Assembly: GCF_037975245.1 (NCBI RefSeq)
Contig: NC_092567.1
Span: forward strand, 10,174,714-10,238,713
Source of the DNA: Apostichopus japonicus
Taxonomy: Eukaryota > Echinodermata > Holothuroidea > Aspidochirotida > Stichopodidae
Length of the DNA: 64,000 nt
Direction: 5' to 3'
Part shown: piece after piece, positions 25,035-38,100 of the stretch
How the letters are laid out: each line of letters begins with the position of its first letter
Numbering within the stretch: the first letter of the stretch is position 1
Translations under genes and position numbers: made by a program
Notes under the pieces: model-generated
The model's database searches: none
What the model was told of the DNA's origin: nothing
What the model saw: the letters and a program-made list of their open reading frames with translations, nothing else

Positions 25035-25305
25035 CTAGATTGCTCTTCTCTGTCTCCCCGAACGAGTGTTGTGGTCCAGCAGTTTTATATATTCTTTTTG
25101 TTTAAGTATTTCAGTTTGTACTTTATTTGGCTGACCGTTCTGCCGTAGCCTTTCTCTTCCATTCGCATACAGATATCTCGGTACACAGGAGCGTTGCGGC
25201 TGTCCCATCAAGTTTCGGCATAGTATTTGCGTCACACCAAATGCCAAGCAATGCGAATACTTCATCGTCCGACCACATACTTCGCTCAGTGTACTTCTGC
25301 GACAT
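25035..25305 (-). pseudogene. Myb/SANT-like DNA-binding domain with two frameshifts
   Basis: Three minus-strand frames supply successive parts of one domain. From the ATG at 25305 the first reads MSQKYTERSMWSDDEVFALL then GIWCDANTMPKLDGT. The second reads SRNAPVYRDICMRMEEKGYG then RTVSQIKYKLKYL. The third reads KQKEYIKLLDHNTRSGRQRR and stops at 25035. This is the trihelix-type Myb/SANT-like fold: W..DEV.ALL..W, LDGT.RN..VY, GY.RT..Q...K.K.LK, then DHN.RSG. The frames change near 25199-25204 and 25100-25108. The span is 271 bp; restoring one base at each break gives exactly 91 codons including the stop. Such domains occur in host regulators and in Harbinger-type transposons. Two deletions suggest a recent pseudogene, or consensus errors in the assembly. 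Confidence 0.7.
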
Positions 25306-25326
25306 ATTGTAAAGGAAAATATCGAT

Positions 25327-25510
<184 letters not shown>

Positions 25511-28107
25511 GTTCAAACGATTATGCTTTAACAGAAAATACCGATTACCGATTTTTTTTTTATAATCGGGCCGATTCCGATTCCGATTATTTGAAAAAGA
25601 GAAAATATCCCGTGTATACGAATTCGGTAATAAGTATGTGATAGTAACAATTATTGTTGTGATTTTCCTCTGTTTAGCTTTGTTTTTATTGTAATAGAAG
25701 GCTCTTATGTATCATTTTGTATGTACCAAATCACCTCCGGATTTTTTTTTTAATTTTTTTTTTTAATTTCCAAAATACGAAAATATGACATCCTATAGCA
25801 CTGTGCTAAGCGAATGGCTTAACCACCTCGACGTGTATGTCACCTGTTAATTGCTTGAAATGGGCTAAGAATAGTTACTCAAAATATCCATCTCAAAAAG
25901 TATCTCAGACAAACCAATCTGCAATCTTTACCAAAAGTGTAAATTTGAATTACATATTTCTTACATTCCGACATTATTTTGTACTTGTTTTCAGTATTAT
26001 TCCGTTGAACAAATAGAAATGTTACGAACTTGAAGTTAAACATCATTATTTCTCCATTCAAGTTCAAATAGAAAATGTAAGCTTAGGCCAATCAAACTGA
26101 ACAGCAAATGGTACCACAGTAATTTATTTATTATTTCCTGTAGAATGTTAGCAGATTCTTATTTAAGGAAATCATAACAACTAGATACTACTCAAATATT
26201 GTTTTTTTTTTCATATGAAAAATTTGCATTCACTTGTGCATAATGGATTTCAGCAATATTTTAGACCGTATTCCGAGACCTGTTTACAATGTAACAACCT
26301 ATTGTTAGGCTTATTGCGACGGCTATGGATTAGAGGCATATCAGCAATTCTGCCGAAATTAAATTATTTTTGAGGGCATCGCAGCAAACATCGGAAGGTT
26401 TAAAAAAAATGGAGATAAGAGGGTCGACGGTAACAGGGAAGTGATGGGCAGGGAAGTATGGCCCTTTGCAAATTGTGTGAAAAGAAACATCGAATTACAA
26501 ATTAGTGCATCAAATACTGCACTACGGAGCATTTGTGCATTAAAATGCCTATACCAGGGTAGGAATTGGCTTTGGGGGGCTATTTTGGAGAAGAAAAAAA
26601 TCCATTCAAAGTTTAAACGCAAAAATTTACGATCGTTTAGCAAATAACGTCAAACCACCTAATATATGACGAAAACCCAATAACCCATCAACTGATATAG
26701 AAAACACAGCTTTACTTCCGCTGTAGGTGCCCTTCCTTAAATCATGTATTTTTTCGTGTGTGGATAAAATCACTCACCAACAGCGAAACCATTATACAGC
26801 TGAAAACTAATCGAAGTTTAAACCTTCAATCCATCGCCACAGCAACGGTGTGCGTAAAATACAGCATTCACTTTTTAAGACATAGCACATACCTTCCAAA
26901 CAACTGCCGATATCCAACTGATTGAAAGTTGTAAACAAAGCTACCCCTTTTTTTCGCAAACCGATGGTTAGGCTATATTTCCTATTGACTTAGTGTGGTT
27001 GTTAGGCTAAAATGTGGTCGAAGGTTGCAGTATTTCATGGGTACTTTAGTTCTAGCTAACTGCGTCACAATTTTAGCGAATAAAGAGATGCTTAGGCTAG
27101 ATTTTCCCGTTGACTACGTGTGGTGTTCGGCTATCATGCGCGCGACGATAGCATCAAGGAAAGTATGTAAACAAAGCTATGCAAAATATTGTGTTTTGGT
27201 TTTTTTTTTTTGCATACCGATGGTTAGACTACATTTCACATTGACGTAGTGTGGTTGTTAGGGTAACATGTGGTCGACGATTGCGGTTTTTCATGGATAT
27301 TTTGATTTTTTATTTGCGACACAGCTTAAACCAATAAACAGATGGCTAGGTTAGATTTCCACGGGGCTTAGTGTGAAGTACGGCTACCATGTGGTCGGAG
27401 ATTTGCGGGGATTTTAGGTTATTGTCGCTGGTGCTGAAAATTGCTAAATGGAGGCCGTTATTTCCCAGTGACTGTACGAGAAGTTCCCGGTGATTGTGCG
27501 CGACCCTCCCGCACTGCTTCAAATTTTATGCGAGATTGTGTTAACTGTTTGCGCGATTCGCACTTCTACGGCAAACCCTTGCATGTTACAATTAATTTTT
27601 CACAGATACCTGATATTACTAGGGCGAGTTTGTTATATTTCTCTTTTCTTTTTCGCCCTCGCAATTGTGCTTTAGAAGCGTCCGTCGCCCGCTTATTGCC
27701 GACCCTGACCTATAATCAGTTAGTCAACATAGGCCTTATAGTTTAGATATCCAGCACAATCGTTAATTCGCGAAATTGGTATTGTTACCATGCTTACTGT
27801 GCAGAGAAATATGAAGTCACTAACCACGAGGGAAGTAAAATCGGCGACCCTGGCAGCCTAATTTGATGAAATTCGATTGTGAAAGACGTATAGAGGGTGT
27901 CTTTCTTTTAAAGTTTCGTAGTAAAAGAACAAACCCAATAAATCAGTTGATATTTTCACCTTCCATATGTTTTTGACTAATGATATGTTCACCTTCCATA
28001 TGTTTTGAATAATCGGTATGACATAACTGGTATAATTTTTACCGATTTCGATTATGTTCCGATTATGCAATAATCGGGCAGATTCCGATTTAGTTCATCG
28101 TTTGAAC
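25511..28107. mobile_element. Large TIR element containing dispersed repeat copy 2
   Basis: The left end GTTCAAACGATTATGC and the right end ATCGTTTGAAC (28097-28107) are inverted. Just inside, both ends carry CCGATT/AATCGG-rich sequence (25545-25605 and 28030-28090). The segment 26745-27420 is the inverted copy of 18590-19215. A short direct repeat, TTCACCTTCCATATGTTTT, lies at about 27956 and 27989. No transposase was recognised. Confidence 0.5.
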
Positions 28108-29211
28108 ACTAATAATTATAATAATAATGGGCTTTCCGGTTATCTGGACGTCTTCAAGACGGCAGCTCAAACTTCATACTGTATGTATGCGGATATACGC
28201 GGGCAGCTACACTGTGTACTACTCAGCTACGCCTTACGTAATTCCTTCATTCTCACTGCATCGGTCCTTTGTACACACAACCAATTTAAACACAGTTGAT
28301 GTCGATACAGAAATAAGCAAGTGGCGGAAACCACAAGTGATAAAATCCATCGTATCTTTTACACCCCAAGGCAATTGTTCATTTTAATTTAACTGGGCTT
28401 AGCTGTCCTAACCCCACCTCCCATAAGAGGCTTGATCAAGCTCGGGCTTGCCCCGTTCCCACGCAGTAAAACAGTGGAGCGACTTGCCCTCCTCTCAATA
28501 GGTCGATTCAAGCCCGCGTTCGTGGGTACAGGCTTTGAGGGACAAGTATAGAGAGATTGATGTATTTAGTCTTAATACAGTTTAAAAACTTTCCTAAGAA
28601 AGTGGCTAGAAACAAGACATATAACCTTAGTTAACACAACTGACATACTCTCAGGACATCGGAAACGTGATCACGTGATTATGTTGATAATTTGTCTAGT
28701 CTTGTAGCTCTATAATTTAACTCAATTTAAGTAATTCCAAATACTTTTGTCTTTTTCTATTATCAATATATAAATTATCTCCACCCCTCAACATTATTTC
28801 TCGGACTCGTACACATTGTACCCTCGTTCATTGTTCAGGACACATCGAGAATCTCATTGTTAATGGTGGAGTGACGTCACTGCTGATGATGTCATGATTG
28901 ATCAGTCTCAAAGACAGAAGTAGTTAGTGTAAACAACACGTTTGCCCCGATCCATGAAATGTTTCACTACTGTAGACAAATATGTGTATAATAGATACTA
29001 AATTATCTCGTGGACAGCTTAGAGAGAGATTCAGAGAATAGCAGTCAGAGTCACTTACGTTTGTGCATTAGCCTATTTAAAGAATTTTCGAAAACGTCGA
29101 CAAGTGTATAAACTGAAAAACGTATATAATGTTTATGATTTCATTCCAGACCACCAAAGATAAAGCATGCACTTATCATATAACATATATCTCTTTTATG
29201 TTTTTCATCAG
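28108..29211 (+). other. LRR gene intron DNA
   Basis: Near 28505-28530 is CAAGCCCGCGTTCGTGGG, an inverted match to CCCACGAACGCGGGCTTG at about 21563, next to foldback copy 1. An exact TGACGTCA lies at 28872-28879. No exon was recognised. Confidence 0.35.
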
Positions 29212-29273
29212 TTTTGAATCTTATCGACATTGGCAAGTATCGTCTTCTGAATCTACAAACCGGTCAATGGCAG
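29212..29273 (+). CDS. Putative third exon of the LRR gene
   Basis: The acceptor is TTTTATGTTTTTCATCAG and the donor CAG|GTAAAG. Entered with the single base left by the 15781 exon it reads V-LNLIDIGKYRLLNLQT then GQWQ, with no stop, and ends on a codon boundary. No domain is recognised; the Leu spacing could be a degenerate repeat. A second frame is also open, so phase continuity is supportive rather than decisive. Confidence 0.45.
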
Positions 29274-29664
29274 GTAAAGAGTTTGATCACCTTTCATTCA
29301 GCTATTGCTCATAATGCAAGTCTGGTCAGCTTGTTTGATTTATGGTGCCCTAGCACTGTTTTCAGTCCCCAATAAGTGTAAATAAATCAGTGTAGTGATA
29401 CGTTAATATATGTAAAGTTTACGTGTTGCTGGTAACATAAGAAGTTCCGGTGTAAAGAGAGAACTTTCAGACATGTTCCTGCTCCTACTTCCAAGGGGGG
29501 GGGGGGTTGTGTGGAGAGGGCGGATGGAATCTTGCGTGCGAACATTGTCTAAATGAATCTCATTCAGCGCTCACAATGCTTAGTTCTATATTGGCGCACC
29601 CGTACAATCTCCATGTCAGTTTTATATTGTAAACATATAATAGATTGACTTTTGGACAGGTTTG

Positions 29665-30362
29665 TACGGAAGCGTCAAGGTGCTATCAACATAAGAAAAA
29701 ATTTGCCCCATAAGTTGACATTACAAGATTATATCTTATCAAAAATCAGAAAAATGTTGGATTGCTCAGTTGCTTTAAATGAGTAGTTAACAACTAATCG
29801 TATCTCGACAATTTAACACTTTTTCTGCAAAATGTGCAATTGAATTGAATTGAATTGACGAGATACGATAAGATGTCAATTGAACATTTTGCATAAAATT
29901 GTTCAATTGCTCATTTGGAATGAAGTGAACAATTAAACATTTCGCAGAAAACAGTTGAGTTGACGAGATATGATTAGTTGTCAATTCAACATTTTGCAGA
30001 AACTTGCTCAATTGCTCATTGGAATGAAGGAAACAATTTAATATTTTGCAGGCAAATGTTGAATTGATGAGATATGATAATTTGTCAATTCAACAGTTTG
30101 CAGAAAAATTGTTCAATTACTCATTTGAAAAGAAGTGAACAATTCAACATTTTCAAAGAACTGTTGAATTGACGAGATCTGAAAAATTGTGAATTAAACA
30201 TTTTGCAGAAAAATGTTCAATTGCTCAGTTTATGCAACGAGCAATCCAACATTTTTCTGATTTTTGATAGGATATTATCTTGTTATCTAAACAATTAACT
30301 GAAAATTTTTGAATTGTTTGGGCATAGTTTTCTTATATTAATGGCACTTTTAAGCTTCCGTA
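29665..30362. mobile_element. MITE with long TIRs and an internal tandem array
   Basis: The ends are TACGGAAGCGTCAAGGTGCT and its partner AGTGCC..TTAAGCTTCCGTA in opposite orientation. A second inverted pair lies inside: ATCAGAAAAATGTTGGATTG at about 29743 with CAATCCAACATTTTTCTGAT at 30241. Between them about four units of 104-107 bp repeat, each with TCAATTCAACATTTTGCAGA-like sequence. TA at both outer ends could be a TA target duplication, suggesting a Tc1/mariner-type source; that is inference. Confidence 0.7.
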
Positions 30363-30469
30363 GGTATGTTATATAATGTAGAATCGTTTTTTGACATGTG
30401 CCTTTTTATTAGTATTCGAGGTTTGTGAATTTGCATCCAATAAACTCCACGTTTATTCCGCGATGAAAC

Positions 30470-31180
30470 CGTAAAACGTTATCAATCATATTGAACAGGT
30501 CTGTTCTAGTAATGTATGTGTAATTGTTCATCATAACACATAACAAAAGTCGCATAACAGTCCGTTTAACTGACCATGTTTCTTACTGTAGCAGCTAATT
30601 GGTTTTAACTGGTCATGTTTAGATCTTTAGTTGTTCCTGTTGGTGTCAGACGTTGACCAATCCATATAATATTCACACATAACTGGATACCACTGCAACT
30701 AATTAAGATATCTAAATATGTTGTTTCAAGCACTTGACTGCTAGTAACTAGTGAATTATATATCGTTTAATTAGATTCAGGCAATACTGTGTCCCACAAA
30801 TATATTGTCATGTTCTATTTGTTTGTTTCCAAACCATTAATATCTCTGCCTTCTCTCATCTTTCCTGTTGTAATTTTGGTGAAATAAAGTAACATTATGT
30901 TTTAAAGGTCCTTATATATTTCATTTACGGCTAAGTTTGTTACCAGCAGATTGTAGCAAAAACAACACAAATATCCATTATGGTATTCTTCCTTGTGAAT
31001 TAAATCTTGCTAATAAATTAACTATGTTGCTTATAAAGCTTCAGTGGATTTGAAGGATCACTTGTGTATATTATGATTTATCCAGATTAGTGTATACGTC
31101 ACTGACATAAGTGTGTGGGTCCAACAGGCTTAGATATTATGAAAGGACGGGTCTCTTTTTTATTTGAAACCAATATACTT
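30470..31180 (+). repeat. Intronic duplication, unit 1
   Basis: Matches 32160-33840 in the same orientation. Shared landmarks are GGATACCA..GCAACTAA (30684 and 32500), ACCAGCAGATTGTAGCAAAA (30941 and 32725) and GACATAA.TGTGTGGGTCCAA (about 31105 and 33780). Confidence 0.65.
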
Positions 31181-32159
31181 TGTTATATTCTTCTGAATGG
31201 TAATGCTTGCCATGGTCATTTGTATGTACCAAGGGAAGATTAGCTATTTCAATTACTGACATTTCAAGGTTTCCGATCTAATTAACTTTTTTTTTTTGGG
31301 GGGGAGGGGGGAGTAGGATTGTTACATTTGTGTAAAATGGGAATAAATTAGAAAACAGAAACAAACTCTGTAGTATTATGTGTAGCTCTACTAACCCGCT
31401 TCGTTGTTATCTTGTACGGATACTATGGTAAACAAAACATATGCAATCACCTGATAAAATATGAATATAAGACAAATATTCGTATTATTTCCGCGTGTTT
31501 TTGGAGAGACACAAATAAACATACATTAGAGGATTTTGAAGGAGTCAGGATCCGGGGTGGGGACTTGGAGTGGAGTTGTTCCAACTACGTTATAGTCGGT
31601 AACTGGTAACCTGATTTAAATATTCATAATTTGTCTTCGGCTAATTGTTTATTTTATCTTGATAATAATCTTCAAAGTGTTAAGGATAGTTGTATTGCAA
31701 CCTTCCAGCCTCATTCATTTCTTATTGTAAGTATCTAGGATTGGGCGGAGAGTTGAGGGCGCCAAATAATAGAGGAACAACTCACGTAAACTTTTGTATC
31801 ACGTTTACATCAAAGGTAGAAACAAAGTTATAAACATCTTGAAGTGAACAGAAATACATATCTTTAAAATATATTTTTGAGATAAAAGTCTGTAAGTAAA
31901 TCACGAGCATTGTTATGAGAATTAACAACTAAGCATATCATTTCAACATAAGTAGAACACTAGTAGTGTGTATGACTTTGAAACAACATTATTGATATAA
32001 CCGACCCTGCTTAACGTTTCCAACATACCACTATAAATCCTTGTGAAACATTGGTATTATTCTTCTGAACCAAAACTAAGCTGTAGTAAATATAAATGAC
32101 ATTAACAAATATCTTAATCAAATAATGTCTTAACCTAAATGAATGTACTGAAAATATCC
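31181..32159 (+). other. Spacer between the intronic duplicate units
   Basis: AT-rich intron with a T/G run at 31287-31310. No exon recognised. Confidence 0.3.
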
Positions 32160-33840
32160 CGCTTTAACGTCACCATCTCGATGTACATTAAATATGAAAC
32201 CGTAGAATGCTTGTTATTATGTTGCACCGTTCTTGTTTATGTTCATTTAATTTCGGGGCAAATGTTCACCACAGCACATACAACAGTCGTAACAACAGTC
32301 AGTTTAGCCGACCCTGTAGCTTACTGTATAGCTGCCCTTGCATATTTGTCTTTGTAGCAGGCTTCCTGGATTTCACTGATTACGCTCATTTTCTTCGTTT
32401 TCTCTGGTGTTAGGAGAAGATGGTATTCCATTAACTAAAGCTGCATATTACGTCATAGGTTGTATTTTGACCAAACCGTGAAATATTTGCAGAATTATTG
32501 GATACCATGCAACTAACTTAGATATGAAGATATGTTGTCACAAACACGTGACTGCTCATGATTAGTGAATTATTTGTCGTTTAACCGATTGAGACAATTT
32601 GTGTCCCACACATGTATTGTCTTAGATATTTGTTGTTACAAAACTTACTTTAATCTTTCCTGCTGGACTGAAGTAACAATATGTTTTCAATTCCTTCTCA
32701 TTCCTTTTAACGGTCAAGTTTGCTACCAGCAGATTGTAGCAAAAACAACACAAAGTACAGAAGTTGTAAAAGTTCACTTTTGCTATTCTTTCTTCTAAGT
32801 TCAATATTACTCAATTATTAACTCAAATTTATTAAGGGAAATGTTCCTGCGACGATTCCACGTACTCTAATGTGTAAAGGACATTAAATACCTGTAGTTT
32901 CTAGGTCAGAAATGAGGATGAACTGGTAGTGTAACGGATGGTGACCGATGCGAAGCAGCGCGATTCAACATTGTTGTTATTTGTATGGTTTTAAAATCAT
33001 ACCAGAAACTGTTTTTTATTGCCTATTATTATGTGTGGGGAGTGCATAGATACACGAAATTGCTTGTAAACATCCGACTCACCGTTTCCCAGAATGTGAA
33101 TGCTGAACATTTTGGCGATTGATATAAATGAAGGAAAAGATGATACGTTTATTGATAGAATGAAAGAAGATTGAAGACTATTTTGTAATTTGTGAAAATA
33201 TTATATTCGGGATTTGTAATAAACTGTAGAAGAAGATCTTGCAAATATTTTTGTTTTAGTGGCACTAGATTCTCTCTGTGGTGTAAATCATTACCAATGA
33301 TTCGGTAGAGCTGTGATTAATCACTTTCCACGCACATTTACACAACAAGACCATAATACCAGTTAGTGTGTGGCGGGCAATTATACTACTGCTTCGTTCT
33401 GTTGTCTAGATACCATGGTAACCAAATAACTGTAGACACGTATTATGTGACGCTGTATACGAACACAATGTTGAAAATGAGCACGCACATGAATAAGTTT
33501 TTGTTTCAAGATACTACGTCACGGATATAAATATATTTTAAGCCCGTGCCGTATATTGCTTCTGAATTTTGTTAAAAAGCATCACAACTAATCAGTCAAA
33601 AATGTTTTATTGGTGAAAATATCGATGCATAATTTTCATCTCTAGAATCTTAACGTTGTGACGTCACTGTACGCAGCAAAGTTATAGTAAATGTTACTCG
33701 TTCTAATAGTGTCAGTTGCAATGGGATTTGAGGGATCCCTATTGATTATATGTTATAAGTTATTTAGATTAGAGTGACTGACATAAATATGTGGGTCCAA
33801 GTAGGCTTATAAATGAAACGGCAGCTCTGGTTTTAACTTG
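32160..33840 (+). repeat. Intronic duplication, unit 2
   Basis: Diverged copy of 30470-31180. The distance between matching landmarks rises from about 1.8 kb to about 2.7 kb, so this unit carries extra sequence (about 32830-33770). An exact TGACGTCA lies at 33659-33666. Confidence 0.6.
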
Positions 33841-34405
33841 AAACAAAGAAACAAGTGTGTTTTATTTAGGGAGATTTCATCAACTAGATGTATTTTAACA
33901 TGCAAGGAAAATCAAACTAGAGGTGACTGCATTAAAGTTCAACCAAAGGTGTTAAACTTAAGATTTTATTTAACTATCAAGAAACGTCTTTTGTGCGCAT
34001 GTACAAACTTCCAATTGAACATACATAGACAGGGTAAATTTAGAAATGAAACAAATTTGTGCAAGGTTTATTATATTTAGTGAAATGTTTAAATTGTTAA
34101 CATATCTATTTAATTATCCCACTGTGTCTCTTATTTGTATATTTTGACCAGACAACTACATTTCCAAAACTTTGATGGATATCTTTACACTACTAACAAT
34201 ACGATAGAAACAGACCATCTTAGACGAAGGGGGGGGGGGGGGGGGTTGTTACCAATATGCTGCTTTGTGGACTAAGCAAGGATTTGTTCTTTTCTGACAA
34301 CGATGTTCTGGGGCCTATCTTTAAATACTGCCCTCTTTTCCCTACTCGTCATCTTCTCTGTTGCCCATTGTATCCATCTGATCATCTCAGTGAGAAGTTG
34401 GTCAT
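33841..34405 (+). other. LRR gene intron DNA
   Basis: Contains an 18-base G run at about 34229-34246. No other feature seen. Confidence 0.35.
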
Positions 34406-34407
34406 TA

Positions 34408-34455
34408 TGACGTCACTCAATGTTTGATGACGTCACTCAGTGTTTGATGACGTCA
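34408..34455. promoter_or_regulatory. Three tandem CRE palindromes
   Basis: TGACGTCA occurs at 34408, 34428 and 34448, each followed by CTCA.TGTTTGA, in a 20-bp tandem repeat. TGACGTCA is the CREB/ATF consensus site. The sites lie about 290 bp upstream of the 34743 exon, inside the intron. Function is not shown by sequence alone. Confidence 0.5.
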
Positions 34456-34742
34456 CTCAGTGTTTGATGACGGGTTTTAAAATAACTACAGTATGTCTTC
34501 CCTTCAAAGCTGATGTTTATATTAATGTTATTAAGTCCGTGCATCTTACATTGACGAGTCTGTCTCCTTTATTGACTTTAGTGTGTTCAATGCATATGTG
34601 TGTTTACCTGCCAGGAATAATTTACTGCGATATTTTTGAAGAGATATCATTCTAACTTATACATTGTTTGCTTCGCCATATTATATTTTCCTGAAATTCC
34701 ATTTCAAAATCTAATGAAATATAATATTTCTCTTCCTTTCAG

Positions 34743-34778
34743 GCCTGTGACGGACTGGGCAATCTTCCAGGAGAAGAG
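34743..34778 (+). CDS. Putative fourth exon of the LRR gene (36 bp)
   Basis: The acceptor is a strong TTCTCTTCCTTTCAG and the donor GAG|GTAAGA. In phase 0, as left by the 29212 exon, it reads ACDGLGNLPGEE. The phase-1 reading hits TGA in the third codon, so phase 0 is favoured. A micro-exon of 12 codons. Evidence is splice quality and frame only. Confidence 0.45.
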
Positions 34779-34880
34779 GTAAGAGAGACAAATATTCATA
34801 TTCCTGTTAATTAGTAACGGTAATGTTAATAACAAACAAAGAGGTATTAATTAATGTTGAACAAAGAAATAAAACAAAAG

Positions 34881-35177
34881 CAGGCGAGTAGCCAAGGGGG
34901 GGGGGCGAAGGGGGTAGCCGCTCCCCCCACCCTTGAGCATATTTTTTACAAAATTTTTAAAGGTTTTTATGATATCGCTAGTATCTTCAAAAGAGAAAAT
35001 GCTAAGATGCAACTTACAAGGCATGGGTAGTGCCATTTCCGGCGATCTGGGAGGCATTTACAGCCAAAATTTTCTTGTACGCTTCGCGCCAATCATGGTG
35101 GCGCTACGCTTAGATAGTTTGCAATGCCGAATCTACAGTTTCGCCCCTCCCTTGGCAAATTCCTGGCTACGCGCCTG
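34881..35177 (+). mobile_element. Best-preserved hAT-like MITE of the GCGCTnCGCTTAGATAG family
   Basis: It starts CAGGCGAGTAGCCAAGG and ends CCTGGCTACGCGCCTG. The flanks AACAAAAG (34873-34880) and GACAAAAG (35178-35185) match at 7 of 8 bases, consistent with an 8-bp target duplication. At 297 bp with no coding capacity it is a MITE. Related pieces lie at 2855, 5425, 12541, 13493 and 55761. Confidence 0.85.
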
Positions 35178-35185
35178 GACAAAAG

Positions 35186-38100
35186 AGTATTAGACTTTCT
35201 TTTTCATCAGGGGGAAAGATTTATCATTGTCGTGTATCGAACAGGGAATTCAGATAGGCCAGTTACAAGTTTATGCCTCGTACTGGTGATAGCACTGTTC
35301 TCAATGTCAAGTTTAGATGCGGCCAAAATAATCTTCCTTCCGCACACACAGTCAAAGAAATGATAAACAAAGAAACGGATAGACTTTAAAATAAGTTTAG
35401 TCAGGTGTTATGGTGTGTTACAAGCCTCACACAATATTGGAATATAACTTTTAAACTGTCAATCCGCCCCCCCCCCCCCTCCCACCGGCAGATGCTTCAT
35501 GATTATTTTATTTCACTCTGCTGTAGTGCATATCATAATTCGTGAGCAATTCAAAAAGTATCAAGAAGATATTTTAAATTTCTTGTAGAAATTCTTTGTT
35601 CATTAATTTCTCCCTGACATTTTTTCCACAGTTTATTAACCGTGAAAGGAACTGATATAATAAAATAAACATTTGTAATCTCACTTTTATAGGGTAACAG
35701 TTTTCTCTACACACAAAGGGCTAACTGTAGAAGTATATACTCAAATCTACCATAAATCTCTATTCCGGTATTTTTTAATATAATAAAATCATTCCCTGGG
35801 GTCGGGAGGAGTTGGAGATGGTTTAGGAGGGTATCCGTTGGGTTATAGCATCATGAATTATGGTGAAACGAGAGCATATACACAGTGTCATAAAATCACT
35901 ATCTGGTAGCGAACTGTTGTTATATGACATATAAGGAAACTAGTAGTAATGAACGGTTGATGTTTTAGTGACTGAGTGATGACGTCATACCGTAATCCAT
36001 TACAGAGTGGATTACATGTAGGAGGAGTGCATCAATCAAGTTCCACTTCGGGTCCGCTTATATAAAAGACATGATAGCAATGGCGTATGTAGCTAACGAC
36101 ACTATAGTGATTTGGATAAAGCTGCGTGCATGAGAGTTGACTCTCTTCCAACATAAACAAAAAAAAATACATTTATTGATCAATATACTTCCCAAATGTG
36201 TGTCAGTTCAAAGCCTCAAGTAAGATTTCGAGATGGTTTACGCTGGTTCATATCTCAATTAATTTACTATTTATTAGCACAACCTGGTACAGTTAATTTC
36301 TTTACGGTGGTTTTTAGTCTGTTTTTTTTGCAAAATGAAAGCCAATTTCTGAATATTGTACAAAACCTTTCTAATGTTAGTCAAAATGAGCTAGCAATGA
36401 GTTACAATTATACATATTTTTTCCTCTACATGAAATTTTATTTTGGAAAATAAATGAAAACAGTGATCATTAACATGTCGTTGCCTAAACACATTTACAA
36501 ACAGGTGACAAATATAACACCAACTAAGGAGGTTCCATTTTGCTGTTTAATTCAATTTGTTACGTTATATGTCTGACTTATCCAGCTAACAAATAATATT
36601 GTTATGGGCGTTTAGTATAATGTCAACGTTTGTTCAGATTGAACATAAAAGCTGATTTCAAGGCACGTTTTATCTTTCCTCGTAGGTCTCATTTAAATTA
36701 TTTTCAAATACGACGTCAGCGTACACTTGCAGCTAAGGTGTATTACTGCTACATAACGCACTGTATTTACGAAATTTTACTAAGGGAAATTGGGTGTGTT
36801 TATTCACCATGCATGCGACGGATAAGTTGACGTGATGAAGTATTTCTCCTGAAAGGCAGAAAACTAGCGGCTCGTAGTTCCATTGTTTCAAGGCGGTGGG
36901 AGCAAGGGAGGATTCGTCGGACTAAGTTGTTTAAAACTAGAGTATGTTACCCAAAGTTAGATGAAAAAGTTATATTAACACCACCTCATCCCTCTTCATG
37001 GACGTCTTTTGTCCACCAACTTTCTTCGGCGAAGTTAAGAAGTCACTCATAGTAGAATCGTTGTAATACATCTTGACATATGGGGTCTGTAGAAATATTG
37101 GACCAAACGGTAAGGTGTAACCATGGAGATACAGGAACAATATTAATTAATTACTTAGATCTATAGCTATTTTGATGGATAAAGGAAGCAAATTGCCCTT
37201 GGATGTCGAACATTTAACCGCCAAAACTTTAAAAATACTTTCATAAACAGCGGTCAGTTTCACCCTTCAACGTCCGGATTACCTTTCATTTTGAATTATG
37301 AAACGCTATACTGATACTGTACAGAGAAACTAACAATATAGTAAAAAATAAAAGTAGGTAATTCGTGTTTTACGAGACATTCATTTTGATTAAATATGCG
37401 ACTCATATCATATGGTTAACGCTGGATTCACGTTCATTGTAAAGTCAAAACAATAGAGCGAAAAACGAACAAATAAAACATATATATGTCAATAATTTGC
37501 ATCACGTGACACAAGAAGCGTTTCCAGTTCGTATTTTCTACAATGTGTTACAGCTTACAAGTATCTTGATATCTCATTCATCGTTCCGGACTTGTAAGAA
37601 AGTAATCTGGCTTTCAATTTCTTGTTTTGACAGGGTTTTCATGTTGATCCTCTTTGTCCAAACAAAACAATATTTGTCTCTTCTTAACTCATTATTACTA
37701 TCTCTTCAACGTTTCCAATCTCTCCCACCTCTCTCATCTCTCTCTCTCTCTCTTTCTCTAAAAAAACGAGATCAAGTCTAACTGTTACTATAGCCCTACT
37801 TTACCAGCACACTAACATGTTCCTAGACCATGGTACCATGGTAACCAGAGATGCCAGGATGCTACGGGAAGGGGACAGGAGTCTATTATGATCGCGAATT
37901 ATTTTTCGGAACAGTGATTTTCTATCACTATAGTTGTATATATTTTCGCATTTGGGTCCCGGGATGTATTAAATACTTTTAAAACTTAATATCAGTAGTT
38001 TTTTTTTAGGGCTTCGTAGGCAATATATCTCCGGGTCCAACAAAACCACTGACCATGTGTATTAAGCGAGCTCTTGAACGTGGGAACATTAACAGGGTAG

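Noticed and set aside
27441-27746. 101-codon open frame with mixed composition
   Set aside because: It lies inside the 25511-28107 element, matches no family I know and has no start or splice support.
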